NCBI GenBank assembly: GCA_005888325.1
Contig: VAWU01000026.1
Coordinates: 1-50,884 of the forward strand
Length of the DNA stretch: 50,884 bases
Origin: Actinomycetota bacterium
GTDB lineage: Bacteria > Actinomycetota > Acidimicrobiia > Acidimicrobiales > AC-14
Reading direction: 5' to 3'
Shown: piece by piece, positions 40,171-49,136 of the stretch
How positions within the stretch are numbered: position 1 is the stretch's first letter
How the letters are laid out: the number at the start of each line of letters is the position of its first letter
Translations under genes and position numbers: made by a program
The notes under the pieces: model-generated
The model's database searches: none
Told to the model about the DNA's origin: nothing
What the model saw: only the letters and a program-made list of their open reading frames with translations

Positions 40171-40208
40171 CTCAGTACAAGCAACGAGGAATGACTCAGT
40201 ACAAGTAA
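40161..40208. repeat. 24-bp tandem duplication at two convergent stop codons
   Basis: CGAGGAATGACTCAGTACAA followed by GCAA (40161-40184) is repeated immediately with one change, GTAA for GCAA (40185-40208). The first copy contains the stop of the enoyl-CoA hydratase gene, the second the reverse-strand stop of the Nudix gene. Each unit carries both convergent stops, so a recent duplication separated two genes that once overlapped at their ends. Confidence 0.85.
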
Positions 40209-40726
40209 CAGAGCGCGTACAGGAGAGCCGTGAGCGAGAGCCCGTCGCGCACCTCGCCCGCCCGCGCCAGCCGGCGCACCTCCTCGAGCGGCACCCACTC
40301 GACCCGCTCGGCCTCGTTGACGTCGGCCGGCTCGCCGACGTGTGTCGCTCCCTCGGCGACGAACAGGTGGAAGCGCTTGTCGGCGAGTCCGTTCATGGGG
40401 TTGTAGGTCACGAGGTGACGCAGCGGGCCGGGCCGCCAGCCCGTCTCCTCCAGCACCTCGCGCGCCCCCGCCGCCTCGGGCGACTCGCCGGCCTCCACGT
40501 GACCGGCGGGCACCTCCCACCCCCACGTGTCGGTGATGAAGCGATGGCGCCACAGCAACAGCACCCCCCGTGTGGCGTCGGCGACCACCACGCCGGCCGC
40601 CTCGTAGGGCGTGCGGACGACGTGGTGCTCGAAGCGGTCGCCGTCGGGCAGCTCCACGTCGACGAGGCGGAGGTTGACCCAGTCACTCTCGTAGAGCGAG
40701 CGCTCGCCGTGCACCGTCCAGCGCAT
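40196..40726 (-). CDS. Nudix hydrolase, ADP-ribose pyrophosphatase-like
   Basis: A 176-residue Nudix protein. The Nudix box is complete, GHVEAGESPEAAGAREVLEETGW, holding the Mg2+-binding Glu residues, and the N-terminal YESDWVNLRLVDVELPDGDRFEHHVV matches the ADP-ribose/nucleotide-sugar pyrophosphatase group, as does TYNPMNGLADKRFHLFVAEG. It cleaves a nucleoside diphosphate linked to another group. The ATG starts 16 bases after the ABC exporter stop; a frame upstream of it is open but lies inside the exporter gene. Confidence 0.9.
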   Translation of the reverse strand: MRWTVHGERSLYESDWVNLRLVDVELPDGDRFEHHVVRTPYEAAGVVVADATRGVLLLWRHRFITDTWGWEVPAGHVEAGESPEAAGAREVLEETGWRPGPLRHLVTYNPMNGLADKRFHLFVAEGATHVGEPADVNEAERVEWVPLEEVRRLARAGEVRDGLSLTALLYALCYLY

Positions 40727-40742
40727 CAGCCGCTCCGGCGCA

Positions 40743-42614
40743 TCAGGTGACGGCGGACGTCGAGTACTGCGTCTCGTAGAGCTCGGCGTAGAGGCCACCG
40801 GCCCCGACGAGCTCGAGGTGGGTGCCCCGCTCGACGATCCGGCCCTCGTCCACGACGAGGATCTGGTCGGCAGCCTGGATGGTCGAGAGACGGTGGGCGA
40901 TCACGAGCGACGTGCGTCCGGCCAGCGCCTCGGCGAGGGCCTGCTGGATCAGCACCTCGGTCTCCGAGTCGAGGTGCGCGGTCGCCTCGTCGAGGATGAC
41001 GATGGCGGGGCCCTTCAGCAGGACGCGCGCGATCGCCAGCCGTTGCTTCTCGCCGCCCGACACGCGATACCCGCGCTCGCCGACGACGGTGAGGTAGCCG
41101 TCGGGGAGCGACACGATGAGGTCGTGGATGCGCGCCGCCTTGCACGCGTCCACCAGCTCCGCGTCGGTGGCGTCCGGCCGGGCGTAGCGCAGGTTGGCCG
41201 CGATGGTGTCGTGGAAGAGGTGGGCGTCCTGGGTGACCATCCCGATGGTCCCCGCCAGGCTGGTCAGCGTGAGGTCGCGCACGTCGTGGCCGTCGACGCG
41301 TATGGCGCCGCTCGTGACGTCGTAGAGACGCGGCACGAGGTGGGACAAGGTGGTCTTCCCTGCGCCCGAGGGACCGACGAGCGCCACCATCTGGCCGGGC
41401 TCGGCCGTGAACGACACGCCCTTGAGGATCCAGTCCGACGGCTCGTCGCTCAACACCGCTGTGGCGTCGGCCTCGAGCGAGGCGATCGACACCGTGGAGG
41501 GTGCCGGATAACGGAACCACACGTCGTCGACCTCGATCTTGCCTCCCTTGGACACCAGGTCGTAAGCGCCGGGCCGGTCGTCGATGGCGCGAGGCGCGTC
41601 GAGCACCTCGAACACCCGCTCGAACGAGACGACCGCGGTCATGTAGTCGACCCGCGCCGAGGTGAGCGCGGTCAGTGGCTGGTAGATCCGCTGGACGTAG
41701 AGCGCGAGGGCGACGAGCGTGCCCAGCTTGAAGGTGCCCTGGATCACGAATCGACCGCCCAGCCCGTAGACGATGGCCGTGCCGGCCGCGCCCACCAGAC
41801 CGAGGGCCACCATGAACGTGCGCGTGTACATCGCGCTCCTTACGCCGATGTCGCGCACCCGGCCCGCCTTGTCGCGGAACTCGCTCCGCTCCTGCTCGGG
41901 TCGCCCGAACAGCTTCACGAGCAAGGCGCCCGAAACGTTGAACCGCTCGGTCATGGTGGCGTTCATGGCCGCGTTGAGCGTGAACGACTCGCGGGTGATG
42001 CGCTGCAACTTGCGACCCACGAACTTGGCGGGGACGAGGAAGGCGGGCACGACGACGAGCGCCAGCAGCGTGAGCCGCCACTCGAGGTACACCATGGCCC
42101 CGAGGGTGAAGGTGAGGTCCATGATGTTGGACACGATGCCGCCGAGCGTGCCGGTGAGCGCCTGCTGCGCGCCCACCACGTCGTTGTTCATGCGGCTGAT
42201 GAGCGCGCCGGTCTGGGTGCGGGTGAAGAAGCCGAGCGGCATCCGCTGCACGTGGTCGTGCAGCGCGGAGCGGAGGTCGAAGATCAGTCCCTCGCCGATG
42301 CGGGCGGAGTACCAGCGGCCCGCCACGGTGAGGCCTGCCTGGGCGACGGCCAAGCCGAAGGACAGCGCGGCCAGCCGGTAGACCTGCCCGAGGTCGTGCC
42401 CAGGGATGGCGTCGTCGATGATCTGCTTGAAGACGAGCGGCGGCAGGATGCCCGCCAGCGACGACAGCACGATCGTGGCCAGGAAGAGCCAGAGCATGCG
42501 CCGGTAGGCCCGGGCGAACCGCCACACCCGCCCCATGACGGCGCGGTCGAGCGTCTTGCCCGCGACCGCTTCGGTGTCGCGGCCCATGCGCATGTGCCAC
42601 ATCTGCATTCCCAC
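40743..42614 (-). CDS. ABC exporter with fused membrane and ATPase domains
   Basis: A 623-residue half-transporter of the MsbA/MdlB type. Residues about 30-330 hold six membrane helices (LWLFLATIVLSSLAGILPPLVF, the intracellular MPLGFFTRTQTGALISRMNNDV loop), and residues 370-620 the ATPase: Walker A GPSGAGKTT, Q-loop VTQDAHLFHDTI, signature VSGGEKQRLAIAR, Walker B VILDEATAHLD and switch His IAHRLSTI. It probably works as a homodimer. The leader MGMQMWHMRMGRD is rich in Met. GTG start; ATG two codons later is equally good. The Nudix gene follows in the same unit. Confidence 0.92.
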   Translation of the reverse strand: MGMQMWHMRMGRDTEAVAGKTLDRAVMGRVWRFARAYRRMLWLFLATIVLSSLAGILPPLVFKQIIDDAIPGHDLGQVYRLAALSFGLAVAQAGLTVAGRWYSARIGEGLIFDLRSALHDHVQRMPLGFFTRTQTGALISRMNNDVVGAQQALTGTLGGIVSNIMDLTFTLGAMVYLEWRLTLLALVVVPAFLVPAKFVGRKLQRITRESFTLNAAMNATMTERFNVSGALLVKLFGRPEQERSEFRDKAGRVRDIGVRSAMYTRTFMVALGLVGAAGTAIVYGLGGRFVIQGTFKLGTLVALALYVQRIYQPLTALTSARVDYMTAVVSFERVFEVLDAPRAIDDRPGAYDLVSKGGKIEVDDVWFRYPAPSTVSIASLEADATAVLSDEPSDWILKGVSFTAEPGQMVALVGPSGAGKTTLSHLVPRLYDVTSGAIRVDGHDVRDLTLTSLAGTIGMVTQDAHLFHDTIAANLRYARPDATDAELVDACKAARIHDLIVSLPDGYLTVVGERGYRVSGGEKQRLAIARVLLKGPAIVILDEATAHLDSETEVLIQQALAEALAGRTSLVIAHRLSTIQAADQILVVDEGRIVERGTHLELVGAGGLYAELYETQYSTSAVT

Positions 42615-42721
42615 GACGCAACAGGTTGCCAGACCTGACGGACTAGCTCTTCGCCGTCGAGGCGCGGTCGAGTGCGTCAGGCGTGACCGACGTCATCTTT
42701 CCGCCCGCGCCGCGACGGGCC

Positions 42722-42727
42722 TACGGT
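42722..42727 (+). promoter_or_regulatory. -10 box of a probable leaderless promoter for the small membrane protein
   Basis: TACGGT followed by GTGGCC and the GTG start. Identical hexamer and spacing to the box before the cyclic-nucleotide-binding gene at 27016. Confidence 0.4.
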
Positions 42728-42733
42728 GTGGCC

Positions 42734-42931
42734 GTGAGTTCCCTGGAGCGCAGGCGTTCCGTGCTCGACCGGCTCGACGACGGGCTCCTCGTCATCGTGG
42801 CGCTGGTCGGCGTCGTCATCTTGTTCTCGGTGGTCGGGTGGGTCGTCCACACGGTGGTCTTCTTCGTGAAGCTCGCCCTCGTGGCCGTCTTCATCGGGCT
42901 CATCGTCCGGCTGGTCGCGCGCCACCGGTAG
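42734..42931 (+). CDS. small two-helix membrane protein
   Basis: A 65-residue protein: a charged N-terminus (SSLERRRSVLDRLDDG), then two adjoining hydrophobic segments (LLVIVALVGVVILFSVVGWVV and TVVFFVKLALVAVFIGLIV) and a basic end VRLVARHR. I do not recognise it. The GTG start was chosen from the TACGGT box six bases upstream; earlier GTG codons in frame (42683 and 42728) are possible. It is divergent from the ABC exporter. Confidence 0.65.
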   Translation: MSSLERRRSVLDRLDDGLLVIVALVGVVILFSVVGWVVHTVVFFVKLALVAVFIGLIVRLVARHR

Positions 42932-42964
42932 ACCCGTCGAGTCACCGCGCCACCGGGCCTGCTG

Positions 42965-45201
42965 CTACTGCTCGGCGAGCGCGGCGGCCGTCGCGGCGCG
43001 GTCGTCGAAGATCCCCCTCCCGTGGACCTCCAGCACCACCTGCTTCAACGTTCCGGTGAACCGGAACGGGCTCTCGTAGGCCGGGCTCACCGGGGTCTGG
43101 GTGTCCTGGCCGCAGTCCAGGGGCTCGAAGCCGGTGATGAGGCAGGTCTTCGCGATGTCGCCCTTTCCGACCTCGACGCCGTCGATCAGCAGGGTGACCT
43201 CGCCGGCCAGGCGGTCGGTGCGGTCGAAGCGCATCTCGAGCGTGCACGGGCCCGTCGGCACGTCGGTGTCGGAGGTGACCACGTAGCGCTCCAGCCCCAC
43301 ATAGTTGTGCTCGTAGACGAGGCGGTTGTGCTGCACGTAGAGGGTCCACCCCGCGAAGCGGCCGCCGATCGCCAGCAGCACGCCCTCTTGTGACGCGTCG
43401 GCGCGGTCGACCTCGGCCGTGATGGTGTGGCTCCGGCCGACCGTGCGCGCGGCCACGATCGGATGGAGGCCCGACATGCCCGGGTAGTAGGTGAACACCG
43501 TCTGCTTCTGGGGACGAAGGGCGCGGCCGACGCCCCGGTCGTCGAGCGGGAGCACGTTGTGCTTCCCGGCCTCCGACCACCATCGTTCGATGAGCTCCCG
43601 CACCTTGTCGGGATGGCGATCCGCGAGATCGTCGAGCTCCGAGAAGTCGTCGTCGAGGTGGTACAGCTCCCAGCGATCGTCCTCGAACGGCTGCGGGAAG
43701 ACCCAGTGGACGTCGCGCTGGTGCGCAGCCACCGCCTTCCAGCCGCCGGCCCAGACGGCCCGGTTGCCGAACATCTCGTAGTACTGCACTTCCTTGCGGG
43801 TGGGTGCTTCGGCGTCGGTGAACGTGTAGCCGAAGCTGGTCCCCTCGATCGGCAGTTGGGGCACGCCGCTGACGACGTCGGGAGCCTCGACGCCGATCGC
43901 CTCGAGCACGGTGGGCACGATGTCGACGACGTGGTGGTACTGGTTCCTGATGGCACCTCCGTCGCGGATGCGCGACGGCCAGTGCACGATGAGCGGGTCG
44001 CGCACCCCGCCCGCGTGCACCCAGCGCTTGTACCACTGGAACGGCGTGTTGCCGGCCTGGGCCCAACCGATCGGGTAGTGGTTGTAGGTGGAGGGACCGC
44101 CCAGGTCGTCGATGCGCGCCAGGTTGTCCTCGACCGTGGCCTCGATCAGGTTGAAGAAGAGCCACTCGCTGACGAGCCCGTGGTCGCCTCCCTCCGCGCT
44201 CGCCCCGTTGTCCGAGATGAGGACGGTCAGGGTGTCGTCGAGACGGTCGATCTCGCGGAGGAACGCGACGAGGCGGCCGATCTGGTCGTCGGTGTGGGTC
44301 AGGAACGCCCCGTAGACCTCCATCATGTGGGCGTAGAGCCGGCGCTCGTCGGCCGAGAGTCCCTCGGCGCCAAACCGGCTCCCGCCGGCGCGATGCCGAG
44401 CTCCTTCTGACGCGCGAGCCACTCGTCCCGCGTCTGGTCCCAGCCCTTGGCGTAACGACCCGCGTAGCGCTCGATGTACTCGCGGGGCGCGTGGTGGGGC
44501 GCGTGCGCGGCGCCGAAGGCGAGGTAGCAGAAGAACGGCTTGCCCGGCGCGGCCGACTGCTGGTCGCGGATGAACTCGATCGCCCGGTCGACGAGGTCGG
44601 CGCTGAGGTGGTAGCCGTCGTCAGGCGACGCGGGCTGCTCGACGCGGTGGTTGTCGTAGACGAGGTCGGGGTTCCACTGGTTGTTGTCGGCGCCGAGGAA
44701 GCCGTAGTAGCGGTCGAAGCCGCGGCCGAGCGGCCAGTCGTCGTACGGGCCGGCACCGTTCTGCGCCTCCGCCGACACGAGGTGCCACTTGCCGAGCGCG
44801 AACGTGCTGTAGCCGTGCGGGCGGAGCATTTCCGACAGCAGCGCGGCGCGCTTGGTGATGCGCCCCCGGTTGTTGGGGAAGCCGTTGGTGGCTTCCGCGA
44901 TGCACGCCATCCCCACCGAATGGTGGTTGCGACCGGTGAGCAGGCACGAGCGCGTCGGCGAGCACAGCGTGGTGGTGTGGAAGTTGTTGTAGCGGAGGCC
45001 GCCCGCGGCGAGCGCATCCATGTGCGGGGTGTCGATGTCGGACCCGAAGCAGCCCAGCTGCGCGAACCCGACGTCGTCGAGCACGATGAACACCACGTTC
45101 GGCGCGCCCTCCGGTGGAGCGAGCTCGGGCGGCCACCAGGGTTGCGAGTCGTGCCACGTGCGACCGATGACGCCGGCGAAGTCCGGCTCGAAGATCGACA
45201 T
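42965..45201 (-). pseudogene. arylsulfatase split by a frameshifting deletion
   Basis: Two reading frames make one type I sulfatase. The first part (from the ATG at 45201, stop at 44323) has metal D42-D43 (IVLDDVGFAQLG), the formylglycine motif C80-S-P-T-R, NHHSVGM and LGKWHLV, and runs in the family sequence to ARQKELGIAPAGAG. The rest continues in another frame (open 44422-42965) from EGLSADERRLYAHMMEVYGAF, with VLISDNGAS and a beta-rich end domain. At about 44365-44385 the frame changes and roughly a dozen residues normal for this family appear missing. Either a real lesion or an assembly error. Intact homologues hydrolyse sulfate esters. Confidence 0.8.
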
Positions 45202-45256
45202 GCCGAGATCAGATCACGACCCGACGCCGCTGACCAGCGCCACCGCGAACCGTCAC

Positions 45257-45285
45257 TTGTCCGTGCAGCGCGGAGCCGACATGCT
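45257..45285 (+). promoter_or_regulatory. possible leaderless promoter for the APH-like kinase
   Basis: TTGTCC at 45257-45262, 17 bases, CATGCT at 45280-45285, then six bases and the GTG start. Spacing fits a sigma-70-type promoter with transcription beginning at the start codon; the -10 lacks the first T. Confidence 0.4.
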
Positions 45286-45291
45286 CACCCC

Positions 45292-46689
45292 GTGAGGGGA
45301 AGCACACCTGCGACTCGGGAGGGCGGGTTCGACCTCCGGGACAGCGACCCGTTCGTCGACGCCTTCCCCGGACTTCGTGCCGCATTCGACGGTCCGTCGA
45401 TGGCGTCAGCCCTCGGCGATGCGCTGGGTGTCGGAGTTGTCGCCTGCGAGCCGCGCGAGGCGCTCTTCGAGCCCGACGGCTACTGCATGGTGCGGTGTCG
45501 GGCAACGCTCGAGCGTGGCGACCAGGTGCTCATCGGCGCCCGCCTGTTCCGCGACGCCGGCGCGGCGGAGGCGTTCCGGGTCGACGCGCTGGAGCAGCCC
45601 GCGGCCGACCTCGACGGGCGGCCCCACCGGCCGCCTGTGCCCGTGCTGGCCGCCACCCTGCCGGCGCTGGCGATCGCGGTCGCGGTGTTCCCGGTGGACG
45701 GGGAGCTCCCCACGCTCGTGCGCGTCACCGATCCGGACGAGACGGCCTCGCTGCTCGACCGCGCCCTGCCCGCCGTGACCGGCCCGTACCGCGTGGCTGC
45801 CGCCCAGTACGGTCGCCGCCGCCGTTGTGCCCTGCGCTTCGAGGCGGGCGCCCCCCGCGTCTCCGCCGTCGCCTACGGCAAGGTCGTCAACGACGGCAGC
45901 GGCGGGCAGACCCGCGCGCTCACCGACGCGTTGCTGCACGCGGGCGCCGAGTTCGACGTGCCGCCGGTGCTCGTCGACCGCCCCGAGCTCGGCCTGACCG
46001 TGCTGGGAGCTATCCCGGGCGCGCCACGCGTGGCCCAGCTGCTGAAGGCGCGCGTTCGCGAGACGGAGACACCACCCGACTCGCCGGCACTCGAGGAGGC
46101 GGTTGCCCGCTGCGGACGGATCGCGGCAACGGTCCACCGCGTCGAGCTCCCGCTCGGGCCCAGCCGTTCGCTCGACGGCGAGATCGCCCCGCTGCACGAC
46201 GCGATCGATGTCGTGCGCGCGTACACGCCCGAGCTGGCGGCGCGGATCGAGCCCGCCATGTTGTCCGCCGAATCGCGTTCGGCAGGCACGGAGACGATGG
46301 CCGAAGCCACCGCGCACGGCGACTTCAGCTACACGCAGATCCTCTTCTCCGGCGATCGGTACGGTCTCGTCGACTACGACGGCGCGTGCCGGGCCGAGCC
46401 TGGGCTCGACCTCGGGCACTTCCTCGCGTACCTGCGGTTCGCGATGGTGAAGGCCGCGGGTGTCGAAGCGCCCCGGTTCGCTCCGCTCGGGGACGCGCTG
46501 GAGGCGGTCTTCCTCGACGGCTACCGGTCGGCCGGTGGCGTCGCGGACCGAGCGGTCGAGGAACGGGTCCACGCGTATGAGATCGTCAGCCTGCTCCGGC
46601 TCGCGGTGCACGCCTGGCAGAAGATGAAGCCGCAGCGGCTGCGCAACATCCTGGCCGCGCTCGACGCCCGCTGTGCGGTGACGACATGA
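45292..46689 (+). CDS. aminoglycoside-phosphotransferase-fold kinase, maltokinase-like motifs
   Basis: A 465-residue protein. The C-terminal half has the APH-type kinase loop HGDFSYTQILF (catalytic Asp, with Gln in place of the usual Asn, as in maltokinase and glucosamine kinase), the metal motif LVDYDGACRAEPGLDLGHFLAYL and terminal helix HAYEIVSLLRLAVHAW. The N-terminal half is a divergent N-lobe (VSAVAYGKVVNDGSGGQTRAL) preceded by about 150 residues resembling an extra cap domain. It probably phosphorylates a small molecule; the substrate is unknown. GTG start, probably leaderless. The reverse-strand sulfatase diverges from it. Confidence 0.8.
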   Translation: MRGSTPATREGGFDLRDSDPFVDAFPGLRAAFDGPSMASALGDALGVGVVACEPREALFEPDGYCMVRCRATLERGDQVLIGARLFRDAGAAEAFRVDALEQPAADLDGRPHRPPVPVLAATLPALAIAVAVFPVDGELPTLVRVTDPDETASLLDRALPAVTGPYRVAAAQYGRRRRCALRFEAGAPRVSAVAYGKVVNDGSGGQTRALTDALLHAGAEFDVPPVLVDRPELGLTVLGAIPGAPRVAQLLKARVRETETPPDSPALEEAVARCGRIAATVHRVELPLGPSRSLDGEIAPLHDAIDVVRAYTPELAARIEPAMLSAESRSAGTETMAEATAHGDFSYTQILFSGDRYGLVDYDGACRAEPGLDLGHFLAYLRFAMVKAAGVEAPRFAPLGDALEAVFLDGYRSAGGVADRAVEERVHAYEIVSLLRLAVHAWQKMKPQRLRNILAALDARCAVTT

Positions 46690-46704
46690 GCCCGGTGTGA
46701 TGCG

Positions 46705-47598
46705 TCAGGCGAAGCGGATGATGCTGATGGCGCCGACGATGAGGCTGTAGACGGCGAACGGCAGCAGGGTGCGGGTCTGGAAGAAGCGGACGAGGAACCG
46801 CACCGACACGAAGGCGGCGACACCGGCGAAGAGGGCGCCGACGAGAGCCTGGCCGCGGATGCCGTCGCCCAGGTGCCCGGCGAGGTCGGGAACCTTGTAG
46901 ACGCCGGCCGCGAAGATGATCGGGGTGGCGAGCAGGAAGGAGAACCGCGCCGCGTCCTCGTGGTCGAGGCCGCGCAGCAACCCGGCGACCATCGTGATGC
47001 CGGAGCGGCTGACGCCGGCGAACAGGGCGCCGATCTGGGCGATGCCGACCGCGCCCGCCTCCTTGAAGTCGAGCGTGTCGAGCGCGCGACCCTCCTCCTC
47101 GCCGGGGCCGCGATCGGTCGCGTGGGCAACGACCAGGTGGCGAACCGCGGCTCGGCGCCGCACCCGTTCGCCGGCGAGGAGGATCAGCCCGTTGACGGTG
47201 AGGAACACCGCGGCCGCGAGGGGCTTGGCGAACAGGGTGCGCAACGCGTGCTCGAGGGCGAGGCCGGTGATGCCGGCCGGGATGGTGGCGACCACCAGCA
47301 GCCAGGCGAGGCGTTCGTCGGGGGTCTCGATCCGGCGGGTGCGCCATGTGCGGACGAAGCCGGCGATGATGCGGACCCATTCGGCACGGAAGTAGACGAG
47401 CAGGGCGACCGCGGTGGCGACGTGCAGGGCGACCACGAAGGCCAGGTAGAAGGACTCATCGGCCGACTGGGCGGTGACCAGGTGGTCCCAGCCCAGCCAG
47501 GCGGGCACGAGCACCGAATGGCCGAGGCTCGAGATGGGGAACAGCTCGGTGACGCCCTGCAGGAGGCCGATCACGATGGCCTGGAAGTAACTGATCAC
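46705..47598 (-). CDS. uppP: undecaprenyl-diphosphatase
   Basis: A 297-residue membrane phosphatase that recycles undecaprenyl pyrophosphate to the monophosphate, the lipid carrier of cell-wall synthesis, and can give bacitracin resistance. The first active-site motif is QGVTELFPISSLGHS (Q14, E18, S23-S24, H27), the second GVSRSGITMVAGLLRGLD with the catalytic Arg. About eight hydrophobic segments. A 25-residue Arg/Glu-rich loop (RGPGEEEGRALDTLDFKEA) in the middle is longer than in E. coli. GTG start with GAGGAG upstream. It is divergent from blaI, with the BlaI operator-like sites between them. Confidence 0.93.
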   Translation of the reverse strand: MISYFQAIVIGLLQGVTELFPISSLGHSVLVPAWLGWDHLVTAQSADESFYLAFVVALHVATAVALLVYFRAEWVRIIAGFVRTWRTRRIETPDERLAWLLVVATIPAGITGLALEHALRTLFAKPLAAAVFLTVNGLILLAGERVRRRAAVRHLVVAHATDRGPGEEEGRALDTLDFKEAGAVGIAQIGALFAGVSRSGITMVAGLLRGLDHEDAARFSFLLATPIIFAAGVYKVPDLAGHLGDGIRGQALVGALFAGVAAFVSVRFLVRFFQTRTLLPFAVYSLIVGAISIIRFA

Positions 47599-47633
47599 GG
47601 TCGCTCCTCGGGTCCGCCGGCACCGCCGCCGAC

Positions 47634-47684
47634 ATCTACTACGTGTGTCGTAGATTAGCTGAACTCCGACAGCTGTCGTACTTT
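47634..47684. promoter_or_regulatory. palindromic sites between uppP and the BlaI gene, probable BlaI operators and blaI promoter
   Basis: An imperfect palindrome ATCTAC-N10-GTAGAT at 47634-47655 and a perfect 12-base palindrome CGACAGCTGTCG at 47667-47678. TGTCGTA occurs in both (47646-47652 and 47674-47680), 28 bases apart. TACTTT at 47679-47684 followed by seven bases and the ATG suits a leaderless blaI promoter lying under the second site. TACTAC/GTAGTA-type half-sites resemble those of BlaI repressors. Binding is inferred. Confidence 0.55.
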
Positions 47685-47691
47685 GGGGGGC

Positions 47692-48105
47692 ATGCCTGGT
47701 CGCGATCGCCGTAGCCCGAGACGGGCGGCCTCGCGGCGCGGCTCGGGCGAGCTCGAGGGTGAGGTCCTCGCCGCGCTGTGGGCGGCGTCCGAGCCGCTGG
47801 TGCCGGCGGCGGTACAGGCGGCCGTCGGGGGCGACCTCGCCTACACGACGGTGATGACGATCCTCGTACGTCTGCACGACAAGGGGGTCATCGAGCGCAC
47901 CAAGGTGGGTCGTGCGTTCGCGTACTCTCCGGTGGTGGCCGAGACCGAGGTCGTCGCCGACCATGTCCGCCGCCTCCTGGCCCACGGCAACGACCGGGCC
48001 GCGGTGCTGCAAGGGCTCATCGACGGGTTGCGACCCGAGGACGAGACCATGCTGCGGGCGATGCTCGCCGAGATCGACCAGGCCCGTCCCGAGCAGGCGC
48101 ACTGA
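47692..48105 (+). CDS. BlaI/MecI-family transcriptional repressor
   Basis: A 137-residue winged-helix repressor of the penicillinase-repressor family. After an Arg-rich leader, GELEGEVLAALWAASEPLVPAAVQAAV and YTTVMTILVRLHDKGVIERTKVGRAFAYSPV are the diagnostic HTH and wing; the C-terminal helices (ADHVRRLLAHG) dimerise. In other bacteria it is cleaved or released when the M56 partner senses cell-wall stress. Its start follows a TACTTT box by seven bases, so it is probably leaderless. The M56 gene follows after one base, and uppP diverges upstream. Confidence 0.92.
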   Translation: MPGRDRRSPRRAASRRGSGELEGEVLAALWAASEPLVPAAVQAAVGGDLAYTTVMTILVRLHDKGVIERTKVGRAFAYSPVVAETEVVADHVRRLLAHGNDRAAVLQGLIDGLRPEDETMLRAMLAEIDQARPEQAH

Positions 48106-48106
48106 C

Positions 48107-49039
48107 GTGCGCGCCGTGATCTACCTGCCCTTCGTCCTCAGCGCGGTGCTGGTCGGGCTGAGCCGTCTGGTGTGTCGGAGGACGTCACCCCGTCGGGCCG
48201 CTTGGTCGATGACCGCCGCCATGGTCGTGTTGGCCGGCTCGGCGTTCGGAGCGCTGGGGCTGTTGGCGTGGCCGCTGGTGGCGCGCGACTCGGTCGTCGC
48301 TCACCTCGGCCGCTGGCGGCCGGGAGCGGTGAACCATGGCGTCCCCGTGCCGATCGTCGTTTCGGTGGCCGCCTCGCTGGGGCTGGTCGTGGTCAGCGCG
48401 CTCGTGCTCGTCCGGGTGCGGCGGCTCCACTCCGAGTTCGCGGCGATCTCCCGGATGCATGCGGCGCTCGCATCCGCGGGCGGCGGCTCCGTGGTCGTGG
48501 TCGACGACCCGGTGCCCACCGCCGTCGCGGTGCCCGCCACCCCGGCCCGCCGGGGCCGCGTGCTCGTGTCGACCGCGCTGCTCGAGGCCCTCGACGACGA
48601 GGAGCGCGCCGCCGCTCTCGCCCACGAGCACGCTCACCTCGCCCATGCCCACAGGAACTTCATCGTCGTCATTGCTCTCGCGGCGGCCATCAACCCGATG
48701 CTGGGGTCGGTGAGAGACGACGTGGCTTTCGCCTTGGAGCGGTGGGCCGACGAAGACGCGGCAGCCCGAACCCACCCGACGATCGCGGCCCGGGCGCTGA
48801 CCAAGACGGCGCTCGCGAAGCTCTCGCTGCTCCAACGGCAGGTCGCGGTCGCGGGCGCGATGCACCTCGGTCATCTCGGGGTACCCGAGCGCGTGGCGGC
48901 GCTGCTCGAGCCCGCGGTTCGGCGACGGCGGGTCGAGGTCGTCTGGTTGGTCGCCGTCGTGGTCGTGGTCGCGATCGGCGCGCTCGGCTGGGCCACCCAC
49001 GACACCGAACGGCTCTTCGAGGCGTTGCGAACGCGCTGA
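48107..49039 (+). CDS. M56-family membrane metallopeptidase (short BlaR1-like)
   Basis: A 310-residue membrane protease. Hydrophobic segments lie at about residues 4-18, 34-58, 82-104, 184-200 and 283-297. The zinc motif H173-E-x-x-H177 is in ALAHEHAHLAHAHRN, with LERWADEDAAA giving the third ligand region. It lacks the large C-terminal beta-lactam sensor of staphylococcal BlaR1 (about 585 residues) and has the size of the mycobacterial BlaR partner. GTG start one base after the BlaI stop. It presumably inactivates BlaI on a signal that is not obvious. Confidence 0.9.
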   Translation: MRAVIYLPFVLSAVLVGLSRLVCRRTSPRRAAWSMTAAMVVLAGSAFGALGLLAWPLVARDSVVAHLGRWRPGAVNHGVPVPIVVSVAASLGLVVVSALVLVRVRRLHSEFAAISRMHAALASAGGGSVVVVDDPVPTAVAVPATPARRGRVLVSTALLEALDDEERAAALAHEHAHLAHAHRNFIVVIALAAAINPMLGSVRDDVAFALERWADEDAAARTHPTIAARALTKTALAKLSLLQRQVAVAGAMHLGHLGVPERVAALLEPAVRRRRVEVVWLVAVVVVVAIGALGWATHDTERLFEALRTR

Positions 49040-49048
49040 TTCGCTCTG

Positions 49049-49064
49049 AGCCCGCCCTCGGGCT
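49049..49064 (+). terminator. GC hairpin after the M56 gene
   Basis: AGCCCG, loop CCCT, CGGGCT: a perfect 6-bp stem with a 4-base loop beginning nine bases after the stop. No T-tract follows, so termination is only likely. The next 70 bases before the protease promoter show no gene. Confidence 0.4.
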
Positions 49065-49136
49065 ACGCGTGTCATAGCCCGGACGGCAGTCCCAGAATGG
49101 CACGCGGGGCCCATGGTCCCTCACTGTGTGTGGCCG

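Noticed and set aside
42942-45017. 691-codon frame on the - strand across the sulfatase
   Set aside because: It overlaps both sulfatase halves in a third frame and has no motifs; the two motif-bearing frames explain the region.
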